A stretch of DNA of 64,000 nt from Sinorhizobium chiapasense (GCF_036488675.1 NZ_CP133148.1:3614001-3678000), one strand, 5' to 3'. Shown: positions 10,125 through 19,437, counted from the stretch's first letter. The notes: generated by a model from the sequence alone, not told the origin. Made by a program: numbers and translations.

Positions 10125-10598
10125 TCAATGCCGTTCGTTCAGCCCGGCCAACAATGCCGGGACGATCGTCTTGTGGAAAGGCGTGACAAGCGCGAGATAG
10201 ATGCGGCCGAGAAAATTGCGGCGATGCACCAGGGTGGTGACGCCGACCACCTGGCTGTCGGCCGGACCCTCGCGGACGTCCACGACAATACGAAAATCCA
10301 GATGCCGGTCGTCGAAGCCGAGAACGGCCTTGTGCTGGTCATCGAGCAGAACCGGAAAGAACCCGATCAGACCGCGATCCGCAGCAGGTGCAGCAGTCCT
10401 CAGCCTGACGGGCGACACGATGCGGTTTCGAAGTGCCAGAAGGCCGCGGACCCAGGCCGGTAATGGATCAAGCATCCGCCGGGCCGCCTCGCCCGCCGTC
10501 AATCGCTCGTTCAGAACGAGAAGCTCGTAGCGGTCCGCCCAGTCGGCCTCGGGCAGTATCGCGTTCGGGAGGTGAGCGGCGACGCTTCGCGGTCTCAT
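10125..10598 (-). CDS. DUF2867 domain protein
   Basis: A 157-aa soluble protein starting MRPRSVAAHLPNAILPEADW. The order of conserved pieces, an N-terminal LPxADWADRYEL, then GLIGFFPVL, LGFDDRHLDFRI, and a C-terminal RRNFLGRIYLALVTPFHKTIVP, matches DUF2867, whose molecular function is not established. It lies 87 bp downstream of lpdA on the same strand and may be read from the same transcript, but is also found alone in other genomes, so no link to the dehydrogenase complex is claimed. Confidence 0.8.
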   Translation of the reverse strand: MRPRSVAAHLPNAILPEADWADRYELLVLNERLTAGEAARRMLDPLPAWVRGLLALRNRIVSPVRLRTAAPAADRGLIGFFPVLLDDQHKAVLGFDDRHLDFRIVVDVREGPADSQVVGVTTLVHRRNFLGRIYLALVTPFHKTIVPALLAGLNERH

Positions 10599-10685
10599 GA
10601 ACGATCCTCATATCGGTCCGTTCATGTTCGCGCCACGTAGCGGCGCATGGCAGGGGGCCGCTTGTCGCAGCCCCCCGGCCAATTG

Positions 10686-12092
10686 TCACATGTGGGTCGG
10701 CTTGGAGAAGGTGGCGAGAGCCGCTTCCTTGACCGCTTCCGACATGGTCGGGTGGGCATGGCAGGTACGTCCGAGGTCTTCCGACGAACCGCCGAATTCC
10801 ATCAGCACCGCGATCTCGTGGATCATCTCGCCGGCGCCGAAGCCGACGATATGGCCGCCGAGCACGCGGTCGGTTTCCTTGTCGGCCAGGATCTTGACGA
10901 AACCATCCGTCTGCAGCATCGCGCGGGCACGGCCATTGGCGGTGAAGGGGAACTTGCCGACCTTGTAAGCGACGCCCGCAGCCTTGAGTTCTTCTTCGGT
11001 CTTGCCGACCGAAGCCACCTCCGGCTGGGTGTAGACGACGCTCGGAATGACGTCGTAGTTCACGTGACCGGCCTGACCGGCGATGATCTCCGCCACCGCA
11101 ATGCCTTCGTCCTCCGCCTTATGGGCCAGCATCGGACCGCGTACCACGTCGCCGATCGCGTAGACGCCGGTGATGCTCGTCTGGAAGTGACGATCGATCT
11201 CGACCCGGCCGCGCGAGTCGAGCACGACACCCGCCTTGGCAAGGCCCATATTCTCCGTGCACGGCTTGCGCCCGGTCGCGACCAGTACGACATCCGCGTC
11301 GAGCGTGGTCGACTCGCCGCCCTTGACCGGCTCGAAGGTGACCCTCGCGCCGCTGCCAGGCTTCGCAACGCCAGTCACCTTGGCGCCGAGCTTGATGTCG
11401 ATGCCTTGCTTCGTCAGCATCCGGTGGAGCTGCTTGCCGATCTCACCGTCCATGCCGCCGAGAATCGTATCGAGGAATTCGACCACCGTCACCTTTGCGC
11501 CGAGGCGCGCCCAGACCGAGCCGAGCTCGAGGCCGATGATGCCGCCGCCGACGACGATCATGCTCGCCGGCACCTTTTCCAGTTCGAGCGCGCCGGTCGA
11601 GGAGAGGATGACCTTCTCGTCGAACTCGAACTCGACGCCCGGAATACCGGCGACCTCCGAGCCCGTGGCAATCACGATGTTCTTCGCTTCGAGGACCTGC
11701 TCCTCGCCCTTGTCGTTGGTGACGGAAACCTTGCCCTGGCCCAGCACCTTGCCCAGGCCCTGGAAGCCGTCGATCTTGTTCTTCTTGAAGAGAAAGGCAA
11801 CGCCGTCGACGTTCGCCTTCACGGTCGCATCCTTGTGGGCCATCATCTTCTGAAGGTTGAGCTTCGGGCTCGCGACTTCCACTCCCAGCGCCTCCAGGCC
11901 GTGCTGCGCGTGATGGAACATCTCGGAAGCATGCAGCATCGCCTTGGAAGGAATGCAGCCGACGTTGAGGCAGGTGCCGCCGTAGGTGCTGCGCTTTTCG
12001 ACCACGGCAACCTTCATGCCCAACTGCGCCGCCTTGATGGCGCAGACATAGCCGCCGGGGCCGCTTCCGATAACGATGAGATCATAAGCCAT
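10686..12092 (-). CDS. lpdA: dihydrolipoyl dehydrogenase (E3)
   Basis: FAD enzyme that reoxidises dihydrolipoyl groups of 2-oxo-acid dehydrogenase complexes with NAD. At 468 aa it starts MAYDLIVIGSGPGGYVCA (FAD Rossmann motif), has the redox disulfide in GGTCLNVGCIPSK near residue 40, a second Rossmann GGGIIGLELG near 185, GDVVRGPMLAHKAEDEG near 315, and the C-terminal HAHPTMSEA with the active-site His-Glu pair. It lies downstream of odhA-odhB (sucAB) on the same strand, so it most likely serves the 2-oxoglutarate dehydrogenase complex, though E3 can be shared among complexes. Confidence 0.98.
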   Translation of the reverse strand: MAYDLIVIGSGPGGYVCAIKAAQLGMKVAVVEKRSTYGGTCLNVGCIPSKAMLHASEMFHHAQHGLEALGVEVASPKLNLQKMMAHKDATVKANVDGVAFLFKKNKIDGFQGLGKVLGQGKVSVTNDKGEEQVLEAKNIVIATGSEVAGIPGVEFEFDEKVILSSTGALELEKVPASMIVVGGGIIGLELGSVWARLGAKVTVVEFLDTILGGMDGEIGKQLHRMLTKQGIDIKLGAKVTGVAKPGSGARVTFEPVKGGESTTLDADVVLVATGRKPCTENMGLAKAGVVLDSRGRVEIDRHFQTSITGVYAIGDVVRGPMLAHKAEDEGIAVAEIIAGQAGHVNYDVIPSVVYTQPEVASVGKTEEELKAAGVAYKVGKFPFTANGRARAMLQTDGFVKILADKETDRVLGGHIVGFGAGEMIHEIAVLMEFGGSSEDLGRTCHAHPTMSEAVKEAALATFSKPTHM

Positions 12093-12116
12093 TTGATAAT
12101 CCTTGTTTCAGGGCGG

Positions 12117-12869
12117 TTACCGACCGCCGCTGACGTTGAGAATTGCCCCCGTCACATAGGTCGCCTTATCCGACAGGAGATAGAGAATTGCATCGGCAAC
12201 TTCGCCGGCTGTACCGGGGCGTTGCGCAGGGATCGAAGGCGCCATGTCGCGGGCGCGGTCCGGCAGTCCGCCGGAGGCGTGAATGTCCGTATCGATGATG
12301 CCGGGGCGCACCGCATTCACGCGAATGCCCTCCGCCGCCACTTCACGCGCCAGCCCGACGGTGAAAGTGTCGATCGCGCCCTTTGCGGCGGCATAGTCGA
12401 CATATTGCCCGGGTGAACCCAGGATGGCCGCCACGGACGAGACGTTGACGATGGAACCGCCACGCCCACCGTGACGCGTCGACATCCTGAGCACCGCTTC
12501 GGCCGCGCAACGGATGGAACCGGTCACGTTGACACGGAACATGCGGTCCAGCCGTTCGGGAGAAATCTCGTCGATGCGCTGCGGTGGGCCGACGATGCCC
12601 GCATTGTTGACGAGCCCGTCGAGCCTGCCGAAGGCTGCGTCCACGGCGGAGAAGATCGCCTTCACGCCGGCTTCAGAACCGACGTCTCCCGCGACCGCGA
12701 TCGCGGCGCCGCCCGCTGCCTCGACCGCACGCACCACCTCTTCCGCGGCCTGCCGATTCGAGGCGTAATTGACGGCGACCCGCCAGCCTTCACTCGCCGC
12801 TGCGATGCAGACGGCGGCACCGATGCCGCGGCTGCCGCCCGTGACGAGAACCACACGCCCGCCGCTCAT
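12117..12869 (-). CDS. short-chain dehydrogenase/reductase (SDR)
   Basis: NAD(P)-dependent Rossmann-fold oxidoreductase with classical SDR motifs: cofactor-binding TGGSRGIGAAV near residue 10, NNAGIVG near 90, catalytic Ser in SIVNVSSVA, and YAAAKGA (YxxxK) near 160, followed by VNAVRPGIIDT. The substrate is unknown. I start at ATG 12869 (MSGGRVVLVTGG), which overlaps the stop of the upstream gene as ATGA; an ATG three codons earlier (12878) is possible. It lies 24 bp before lpdA and belongs to a chain of five tightly spaced leftward genes. Confidence 0.92.
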   Translation of the reverse strand: MSGGRVVLVTGGSRGIGAAVCIAAASEGWRVAVNYASNRQAAEEVVRAVEAAGGAAIAVAGDVGSEAGVKAIFSAVDAAFGRLDGLVNNAGIVGPPQRIDEISPERLDRMFRVNVTGSIRCAAEAVLRMSTRHGGRGGSIVNVSSVAAILGSPGQYVDYAAAKGAIDTFTVGLAREVAAEGIRVNAVRPGIIDTDIHASGGLPDRARDMAPSIPAQRPGTAGEVADAILYLLSDKATYVTGAILNVSGGR

Positions 12870-13372
12870 GCGCCGCATCCCTTGAACTCAAAGACGTCGG
12901 AGCTGTCGGCCTTCGCCTTGCTTTCGCCCCAGGCGCTCGATGCGCGCAGCGACGGGCCGAAACCGGGGAGCAAGACCCGCTCGGCGGCCGGCGCGTCCTC
13001 CGCCTGAAGCAGGCCGACACGACCGGCCTTGTCGACGGTATAGATCACGCCCTGCCAGACGGTGCAGGCCTCAAGCTCCGCACCGGTGACGTCGCCTGTC
13101 GGGCAATCATGCATGACGATGCCGTTCGCGCGGAGCGGCTCGCCGGATTGCATCACGACGCCGTCGAGCGAGAGGCGGGTCTTGCCGATCGTGACCTTGA
13201 AGTGATTGCTGGTGACGGCCGCTTCCGAGCCGACCGGCTCGAATCGCAACTCGTAGACGCCGGCCGGATCGGCATAGATCGCATGCGCCTGCTTACACTC
13301 GTCCGCAAACGCCGGCGTAGCCGCGAACACGGCCGCAAATGCGGCGGGAAGGACGGTCCGGCCGCTTGGCAT
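12866..13372 (-). CDS. exported protein of unknown function
   Basis: A 168-aa protein that I do not recognise. It begins MPSGRTVLPAAFAAVFAATPAFADECK: a short positive start, a hydrophobic stretch and an AxA cleavage site (AFA-D), so it is probably periplasmic. The mature part has cysteines at ECKQAH, HDCPTG, EACTVW and FKGCGA, which could form two disulfides, and a beta-rich pattern (YELRFEPVG, HFKVTIGKTRLSL). Its ATG overlaps the LysE gene stop by one base (TGATG), and its stop overlaps the SDR start (ATGA), so translation is probably coupled. Confidence 0.82.
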   Translation of the reverse strand: MPSGRTVLPAAFAAVFAATPAFADECKQAHAIYADPAGVYELRFEPVGSEAAVTSNHFKVTIGKTRLSLDGVVMQSGEPLRANGIVMHDCPTGDVTGAELEACTVWQGVIYTVDKAGRVGLLQAEDAPAAERVLLPGFGPSLRASSAWGESKAKADSSDVFEFKGCGA

Positions 13373-14010
13373 CAGGCGGCCTTTTCGGTCGCGAGTTTCA
13401 ACCCGAGCCCGATGAAGACCACGCCGCTTGCCCGGTCGATCCACTTGCTTGCCCGCGTGAAGGCGGCCCGCATCCGCGGCGTCGTCATGAACAGGCTGAC
13501 ACCGACGAACCAGAGGATCAGGCAGCTTGCCATGACAAGGCCGTAGCCGAACTTGACCATCATCGGCGTGTGCGCGCTGACCACCGTCGAGAAGATCGAC
13601 AGGAAGAAGAACACCGCTTTCGGGTTGAGCGCATTGGCGGCGAAACCGAGGCCGAAGGCCTTCAGCGCCGACTGCTCCCGCCCCGACCCGGCATCCTCTG
13701 CCTCGACCACGATCTCCGTCTGGCCAGCGCGGAGTGCCTTGATACCGATATAGATCAGGTAGGCGACGCCGCACCATTTGACGACATTGAAGAGGTAGAT
13801 CGACTGGGAAATGATCAGCCCCAGGCCGAGAATGGTGTAGGTGACGTGAAACATCAGCGATGTGCCGATGCCGAACGACGTGATGATCGCCGGGCGCCGC
13901 CCGTGCACGAGCGACTGTCTGATCACCATGGCGAGGTCGGCGCCGGGAGAAACGATGGCGAACGAGAAGATCGCCATCAGCGATGCGAGTTCGATCAGGT
14001 AATTGCTCAT
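13372..14010 (-). CDS. LysE/RhtB family amino-acid exporter
   Basis: A 212-aa inner-membrane transporter of the LysE superfamily. It starts MSNYLIELASLMAIFSFAIVSPGADLAMVIRQ, which carries the family N-terminal PGAD-x-x-M signature, and shows about six hydrophobic segments including LGLGLIISQSIYLF, GVAYLIYIGIKALRAG and ASGVVFIGLGLKLA. The substrate cannot be inferred. The start overlaps the VOC gene stop (ATGA at 14007-14010), and the stop overlaps the next start by one base, placing it inside a coupled gene chain. Confidence 0.92.
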   Translation of the reverse strand: MSNYLIELASLMAIFSFAIVSPGADLAMVIRQSLVHGRRPAIITSFGIGTSLMFHVTYTILGLGLIISQSIYLFNVVKWCGVAYLIYIGIKALRAGQTEIVVEAEDAGSGREQSALKAFGLGFAANALNPKAVFFFLSIFSTVVSAHTPMMVKFGYGLVMASCLILWFVGVSLFMTTPRMRAAFTRASKWIDRASGVVFIGLGLKLATEKAA

Positions 14011-14432
14011 GATTTTGCGACCGGTGCGTTGAAGGCCCAGATGTGGCCGAAGGGATCCAGGATGCGCGCATAGCGTGCTTGCCAGAAGGTATCCTGCGGT
14101 ACCATCACTGTCGATGCCCCGGCGGTGATCGCGTTGGCATAAGCCTGATCGACATCTTCCGCCTTCGGAAGGTTGATATTGATCGCGACGCTGGCCCCGC
14201 CCGCCGTCTTGGGCGAGCTGATGCTCATGCCGAACTCCGGAAACTCGTCATGCAGCATGATCTCGCCGCCGAAGAGGGCCAGATTGGCGTGCATGACGCG
14301 CTTGCCATCCTCGGCCATCTGGTGAAACGTGTTTACCGCGCCGAACGCCTTTTCGTAGAAGGCGATGGCGGCAAGGCCGTCCTTGACGCAGATATGCGCC
14401 TGGATCGGGGGAACGTTCGGTTCGAATGCCAT
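14007..14432 (-). CDS. VOC-superfamily (glyoxalase/PhnB-like) protein
   Basis: A 141-aa two-module vicinal-oxygen-chelate protein. Conserved features are PPIQAHICVKDGLAAIAFYEKAFGA, MHANLALFGGEIMLHDE, and the C-terminal FWQARYARILDPFGHIWAF, typical of PhnB/YdhR-like VOC proteins rather than glyoxalase I. Substrate and metal use are unknown. The start at 14432 has a near-perfect ribosome binding site (AAGGAGGACGAAGC-ATG). Its stop overlaps the LysE start. It is preceded by a mosaic repeat at 14447-14529. Confidence 0.9.
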   Translation of the reverse strand: MAFEPNVPPIQAHICVKDGLAAIAFYEKAFGAVNTFHQMAEDGKRVMHANLALFGGEIMLHDEFPEFGMSISSPKTAGGASVAININLPKAEDVDQAYANAITAGASTVMVPQDTFWQARYARILDPFGHIWAFNAPVAKS

Positions 14433-14446
14433 GCTTCGTCCTCCTT

Positions 14447-14529
14447 CTACAGCGCCGCAGAGGACGCTGTAGCACTTTGAGTTGCTGCATGTTTCCTTAA
14501 ATCGGCTACGATTTAAGGAAACATGCAGT
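14447..14529. repeat. mosaic palindromic element (M1 family), shortened copy
   Basis: CTACAGCG...CGCTGTAG palindrome followed by CACTTTGAGTTGCTGCATG and a second palindrome TTTCCTTAAATCGG / CGATTTAAGGAAA ending CATGCAG. Compared with the full copy at 33769-33870, the loop between the first arms is shortened. It runs into the last codons of the MAPEG gene. M1 is my label for this repeat family, of which nine copies occur in the window. Confidence 0.85.
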
Positions 14530-14917
14530 CGATCGCGATGCCTGCAAACATCAGGGCAAGCCCGATAGCGGACACACCCCACACTGCCGAGCGAACCAGG
14601 CCCAGCCCACCGACATAAATCGGCAGGTAGGCCGCCCTCGCCCAGAACCAGATCGCCGCTCCCCAGCCGGTCAGCGGTCCGCCGCGCCCGGTGAACTCCG
14701 TCACGACGACGAGTACGATGAAGATCGGATAGGTCTCGTGGAAATTGCGGAGCGCCCGCGTCGCGCGTGCCGTAAAGACATCCGGCGGCGGTTGAACGTC
14801 CCGGTTGGGATCCGCCTCGACGAGCCCGTTCTGCAGGCGATAAGCGCCCGCCTGCGCCATCATGTAGACGAAGGCGAGCACGGCGCTCCACAGGAGGTAG
14901 CTCAGTTCCAACGACAT
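14513..14917 (-). CDS. MAPEG family membrane protein
   Basis: A 134-aa membrane protein with four hydrophobic helices: LSYLLWSAVLAFVYMMAQ at the start, TYPIFIVLVVVTEF near 65, GAAIWFWARAAYLPIYVGG near 90, and the last VSAIGLALMFAGIAID. The order RATRALRNFHETYPIF matches bacterial MAPEG-like proteins (COG3686); catalysis is unproven. The start is ATG 14917, 46 bp after sucB. The last four codons (C-M-F-P) and the TAA stop lie inside the M1 palindrome, so the C-terminus appears to have been set by repeat insertion. Confidence 0.88.
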   Translation of the reverse strand: MSLELSYLLWSAVLAFVYMMAQAGAYRLQNGLVEADPNRDVQPPPDVFTARATRALRNFHETYPIFIVLVVVTEFTGRGGPLTGWGAAIWFWARAAYLPIYVGGLGLVRSAVWGVSAIGLALMFAGIAIDCMFP

Positions 14918-14963
14918 CCGCGCATCCCACGAGAAGAAGCGGGGGCTCTCGCCCCCGCCTGTC

Positions 14964-16202
14964 TTAGAGATCGAGCACAAGCCGCTCCGGATCTTCAAGG
15001 CTCTCCTTGACGCGCACCAGGAAGGTAACCGCTTCCTTGCCGTCGACGATGCGGTGATCGTAGGAGAGAGCAAGATACATCATCGGACGGATGACGACCT
15101 GACCGCCGATCGCGACCGGCCGGTCCTGGATCTTGTGCATGCCGAGAATGCCGGACTGCGGCGCGTTGAGGATCGGTGAAGACATCAGCGAACCGTAGAC
15201 GCCGCCATTGGAGATCGTGAAGGTGCCGCCCTGCATGTCGGCCATCGACAGCGCGCCGTCGCGGGCGGCCTTGCCGAGGCGACCGATTTCTTTCTCGATC
15301 TCGGCGATCGACATCTGGTCGGCATCGCGCACGACCGGCACCACGAGGCCCTTTTCTGTCCCGACGGCGACGCCGACATGGCAGAAGTTCTTGTAGATGA
15401 TGTCGGTACCGTCGATCTCGGCGTTGACCGCCGGCAGTTCCTTCAGCGCATGCGTGACAGCCTTGGTGAAGAAACCCATGAAGCCGAGCTTGACGCCGTG
15501 CTTCTTCTCGAAGATGTCCTTGTACTTGTTGCGGAGACTCATCACCGCGCTCATGTCCACTTCGTTGTAGGTGGTGAGCATCGCGGCGGTGTTCTGCGCG
15601 TCCTTGAGGCGCTTGGCGATCGTCTGGCGCAGCCGTGTCATCTTGACCCGTTCTTCGCGCACGGCATCCTCGGCCGGCGCCGGCGCGCGCGCCTGGACCC
15701 TTGCCGGTTCGGCGGCGGGAGCGGAAACTCCCTTGGCGAGAGCAGCGATCACGTCACCCTTCAGCACCTGGCCACGCTTGCCGGACCCATCGATCTGCTC
15801 GGCCGAGATGTTGTTTTCCGCGATGAGCTTGGCGGCAGCCGGAGCCGGGGGCATCGACGTCGCCTGCTGCGCCGGCGCGGGAGCGGCCGGCTGCGGGGCC
15901 GGAGCGGCAGCAGCAGGTTCGGGCTTCTTCTCTGCCGGAGCCGGAGCAGCAGCGGCAGCGGCAGCGCCTTCGGCGATCTGGCCGAGCAGTGCTCCGAGGC
16001 CGACGGTCTCGCCCGCCTGCGCCACGATTTCGGAGAGCGTGCCGGCGGCCGGTGCCGGAACTTCGATCGTCACCTTGTCGGTCTCAAGTTCGAGGATCGG
16101 CTCGTCGGCCTTGATCGCATCGCCGACCTTCTTGAACCAGGTGCCGACGGTCGCTTCGCTGACGGATTCGCCAAGAGTGGGAACGCGGATTTCTGTTGCC
16201 AT
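14964..16202 (-). CDS. sucB: 2-oxoglutarate dehydrogenase E2, dihydrolipoamide succinyltransferase
   Basis: Core of the 2-oxoglutarate dehydrogenase complex, transferring succinyl from the lipoyl arm to CoA. It is 412 aa. The N-terminal lipoyl domain has the modified Lys in [11 protein letters not shown] near residue 43. A long Ala/Pro/Glu-rich linker follows (about 80-120), then a peripheral subunit-binding domain ([23 protein letters not shown]) and a catalytic domain ending with the active-site [13 protein letters not shown]. It lies 122 bp downstream of sucA; a reverse M2 palindrome fills part of that gap. Confidence 0.98.
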   Translation of the reverse strand: MATEIRVPTLGESVSEATVGTWFKKVGDAIKADEPILELETDKVTIEVPAPAAGTLSEIVAQAGETVGLGALLGQIAEGAAAAAAAPAPAEKKPEPAAAAPAPQPAAPAPAQQATSMPPAPAAAKLIAENNISAEQIDGSGKRGQVLKGDVIAALAKGVSAPAAEPARVQARAPAPAEDAVREERVKMTRLRQTIAKRLKDAQNTAAMLTTYNEVDMSAVMSLRNKYKDIFEKKHGVKLGFMGFFTKAVTHALKELPAVNAEIDGTDIIYKNFCHVGVAVGTEKGLVVPVVRDADQMSIAEIEKEIGRLGKAARDGALSMADMQGGTFTISNGGVYGSLMSSPILNAPQSGILGMHKIQDRPVAIGGQVVIRPMMYLALSYDHRIVDGKEAVTFLVRVKESLEDPERLVLDL

Positions 16203-16231
16203 GATTGTTGTTCCGTTGATCAGATATCTGT

Positions 16232-16298
16232 TTCTAGCTCTTTGAGTTACGCACTTCCGGACGGAAAACCGCTAGGCACTTTTCCTGGAAGTGCTCCA
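16232..16298. repeat. short palindromic repeat (M2 family), reverse orientation
   Basis: Reads CTCTTTGAGTTACGCACTTC, then CGGACGGAAAACCGCTAGGC, then TTTTCCTGGAAGTGC, the reverse complement layout of the copy at 10054-10117. It lies between sucA and sucB, inside the presumed transcript, where it could form a stem in the mRNA. Confidence 0.75.
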
Positions 16299-16324
16299 GC
16301 GATTGGCAGACCGTGGGGGACCGA

Positions 16325-19321
16325 TCAGCCCCCCAGCGCGTCCTCGAGGAAGGCGGCAAGCTGCGCCAGATGCTTCGACATCAGGCCGGTTGCCGGCGAA
16401 GCGGCGGCCGGACGACCGGTGTAGCGCACCCGCTGATACTTGGCATCGATATGGGCGAGCACCCATTCGAGATAGGGATCGATGAACGACCAGGCGCCCA
16501 TGTTCTTCGGCTCTTCCTGGCACCACACCATCTCCGCATTGCGGAAGCGGCTGAGCTCGTTGATCAGAGCCTTGGCCGGGAACGGATAGAGCTGCTCGAC
16601 GCGCAGCAGGTAGATGTCGTCGATGCCGCGTTTCTCGCGCTCCTCGAGCAGGTCGTAATAGACCTTGCCGGTGCAGAGCACGACGCGGCGGATCTTCGAG
16701 TCCTTCTGCAGCTTGATCGGGCCGTCCTTGATGACTTCCGCATCGTCCCAAAGCAGGCGGTGGAAGGAGCTCTCGCCCGCCATTTCGGAAAGGCTGGAGA
16801 CCGCGCGCTTGTGCCGCAGCAGCGACTTTGGCGTCATCAGGATCAGCGGCTTGCGGAAGTCGCGCTTCACCTGGCGGCGCAAGATGTGGAAGTAGTTCGC
16901 CGGCGTGGTGACGTTGGCGACCTGCATGTTGTCTTCCGCGCAGAGCTGCAGGAAGCGTTCGAGGCGTGCGGAGGAGTGCTCCGGCCCCTGGCCTTCATAG
17001 CCGTGCGGCAGCAGGCAGACGAGGCCGGACATGCGCAGCCACTTGCGTTCGCCCGATGAGACGAACTGGTCGAAGACCACCTGAGCGCCGTTGGCGAAGT
17101 CGCCGAACTGGGCTTCCCACAGCGTCAGCGCATTTGGGCGGGCAAGCGAATAGCCGTATTCGAAACCGAGCACCGCCTCCTCCGAGAGCATCGAGTTGAT
17201 GACCTCGTAGCGCGCCTGGGTCGGCGACAGGTTGGCGAGCGGAATGTAGCGCTCTTCCGTCTGCTGGTCATAGAGTACTGAGTGGCGCTGCGAGAACGTG
17301 CCGCGCTCGCAATCCTGGCCGGAGAGGCGGATCTTGGTGCCTTCGGTCACGAGCGTGCCGAAGGCGAGCGCTTCCGCCATTGCCCAGTCGATGCCCTCGC
17401 CGGTCTGCACCATGCTGGCGCGGTTTTCCATGAAACGCTGGATCGTGCGGTGGGCGTTGAAGCCCGCCGGGATCTCCGAGATCTTGCGGCCTACTTCCTT
17501 CAGCTGTTTCATCGGCACCGAGGTCTTGCCACGGCGCTGCTCATCCTGGTTATCGGCCGTGCGCAGACCCGACCAGGCGCCGTCGAGCCAGTCGGCCTTG
17601 TTCGGCTTGTAGGACTGGCCGGCCTCGAACTCCTGCTCGAGATGGGCGCGCCAGTCCGCCTTCATCTTCTCGACGTCGCCCTCGCTCATGAGACCTTCGG
17701 CGATCAGCCGTTCCGAATAGAGCTGGACGACCGTCTTGTGGGCCCGGATGGCCTTGTACATCTTCGGCTGCGTGAACGCCGGCTCGTCGCCCTCGTTGTG
17801 GCCGAAGCGGCGGTAGCAGAACATGTCGACGACGACCGGCTTGTGGAACTTCATCCGGAACTCGGTCGCGACCTTGGCCGCGTAGACGACGGCTTCCGGG
17901 TCATCTCCGTTCACGTGGAAGATCGGCGCTTCGATCATCTTCGCCACGTCCGACGGATAGGGCGAGGAGCGTGAGAAGGCCGGGTTCGTGGTGAAGCCGA
18001 TCTGGTTGTTGATGATGAAATGCACGGTACCGGCAACGCGGTGGCCGCGCAGACCCGAGAGACCGAGGATTTCCGCGATGACGCCCTGGCCGGCGAAGGC
18101 CGCGTCGCCATGGAGCAGAAGCGGCATGACCTTGACCCGTTCGCGCAGCGGAATGATGTCGCCCTCGAATACGGTCGCCATCTGGTCCTGCTTGGCGCGC
18201 GCCTTGCCCATGACGACCGGGTTGACGATCTCGAGATGCGACGGGTTCGCCGTCAGCGACAGGTGCACCTTGTTGCCGTCGAATTCGCGGTCGGACGACG
18301 CGCCGAGGTGATATTTGACGTCGCCGGAACCTTCCACGTCATCCGGCGCATAGGAGCCGCCCTTGAACTCGTGGAAGATGGCGCGATGCGGCTTGGCCAT
18401 GACCTGCGAGAGAACGTTGAGGCGACCGCGATGGGCCATGCCGAGCACGATTTCCTTGAGGCCTTCCTGGCCACCGCGCTTGATGATCTGTTCCAGAGCC
18501 GGGATCAGCGACTCGCCGCCGTCGAGGCCGAAGCGCTTGGTGCCCTTGTACTTGACGTCGATGAACTGCTCGAAGCCTTCGGACTCGACGAGCTTCTGCA
18601 GGATGGCGCGCTTGCCCTCCGGCGTGAATTCGACGCCCTTGTCCGGACCTTCGATACGGGCCTGGATCCAGGCCTTCTCCTCGGGGTTGGACATGTGCAT
18701 GAATTCGACGCCCATCGTCGAGCAGTAGGTCCGCTCGAGGATCTCAACCATTTCGCGCACAGTCGCGTATTCGAGGCCGAGCACGTTGTCGATGAAGATC
18801 TTGCGGTCGTAGTCCTTTTCCTCGAAGCCGTAGGACTTCGGCGAAAGCTCGTCATAGTCCTCGACCGGGTCGGCAAGGCCGAGCGGGTCGAGCTTGGCAT
18901 GCAGGTGACCACGCATGCGGTAGGCGCGGATCATCATGATGGCGCGAACGGAATCGCGCGTCGACTGATGAACCTCCGCTTCGCTGACCGGTACGCCCGT
19001 GACGGCGGCAGCTTCCTCGACCTTGGCCTTGACCTTCTTTTCGATGACCTTCTCAACGGCGCCCCAGTCGCCGTCGAGCGCGGACACGAGCTCGCCATTG
19101 GCGGCGATCGGCCAGTTGCTCTTTTTCCAGGAGGCTCCCTTGGCGGCCTTCACAACGTCCTCTGGCCGGTCGGCGAGCGCCTTGAAGAAGGATTGCCATT
19201 CGGACGAAACGGAGGACGGATCCGCTTCGTAACGTGCATAGAGCTGCTCGATGTAAGCAGCGTTGGCGCCATCCAGAAACGATGTGAGCTGGAATTGCTC
19301 GTTGGCCTCTTGCCTTGTCAT
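16325..19321 (-). CDS. sucA: 2-oxoglutarate dehydrogenase E1 component
   Basis: Thiamine-diphosphate decarboxylase subunit of the 2-oxoglutarate dehydrogenase complex. It is 998 aa, the usual size for Rhizobiales. It starts MTRQEANEQFQLTSFLDGANAAYIEQLYARYE, the conserved subunit-binding N-terminus. It carries MAHRGRLNVL, the ThDP-binding region GDAAFAGQGV with NNQIGFTT, and the transketolase pyrimidine-domain motif ERGTFSQRH. It is followed by sucB and preceded by sucD on the same strand, with a strong hairpin in the 165-bp gap upstream. Confidence 0.99.
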   Translation of the reverse strand: MTRQEANEQFQLTSFLDGANAAYIEQLYARYEADPSSVSSEWQSFFKALADRPEDVVKAAKGASWKKSNWPIAANGELVSALDGDWGAVEKVIEKKVKAKVEEAAAVTGVPVSEAEVHQSTRDSVRAIMMIRAYRMRGHLHAKLDPLGLADPVEDYDELSPKSYGFEEKDYDRKIFIDNVLGLEYATVREMVEILERTYCSTMGVEFMHMSNPEEKAWIQARIEGPDKGVEFTPEGKRAILQKLVESEGFEQFIDVKYKGTKRFGLDGGESLIPALEQIIKRGGQEGLKEIVLGMAHRGRLNVLSQVMAKPHRAIFHEFKGGSYAPDDVEGSGDVKYHLGASSDREFDGNKVHLSLTANPSHLEIVNPVVMGKARAKQDQMATVFEGDIIPLRERVKVMPLLLHGDAAFAGQGVIAEILGLSGLRGHRVAGTVHFIINNQIGFTTNPAFSRSSPYPSDVAKMIEAPIFHVNGDDPEAVVYAAKVATEFRMKFHKPVVVDMFCYRRFGHNEGDEPAFTQPKMYKAIRAHKTVVQLYSERLIAEGLMSEGDVEKMKADWRAHLEQEFEAGQSYKPNKADWLDGAWSGLRTADNQDEQRRGKTSVPMKQLKEVGRKISEIPAGFNAHRTIQRFMENRASMVQTGEGIDWAMAEALAFGTLVTEGTKIRLSGQDCERGTFSQRHSVLYDQQTEERYIPLANLSPTQARYEVINSMLSEEAVLGFEYGYSLARPNALTLWEAQFGDFANGAQVVFDQFVSSGERKWLRMSGLVCLLPHGYEGQGPEHSSARLERFLQLCAEDNMQVANVTTPANYFHILRRQVKRDFRKPLILMTPKSLLRHKRAVSSLSEMAGESSFHRLLWDDAEVIKDGPIKLQKDSKIRRVVLCTGKVYYDLLEEREKRGIDDIYLLRVEQLYPFPAKALINELSRFRNAEMVWCQEEPKNMGAWSFIDPYLEWVLAHIDAKYQRVRYTGRPAAASPATGLMSKHLAQLAAFLEDALGG

Positions 19322-19437
19322 GGTCTTTCGCGAACCCTCGGTTCGCCTCCTGACTGAAGTTGGGATGCCGGGTTTTCCCGGTCGTTCATGTTTATTCGGC
19401 GCTTTTACTGCACCAAGCTTGCGTCATTAATTGGTCG

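Noticed and set aside
10647..12416. 589-aa forward reading frame
   Set aside because: Antisense to lpdA and the SDR gene, with no recognisable motif.
12866..14071. One 401-aa reverse frame covering several genes
   Set aside because: Only its last 168 codons are protein-like; the rest is the out-of-frame LysE gene.
18020..19357. 445-aa forward reading frame
   Set aside because: Antisense to sucA.
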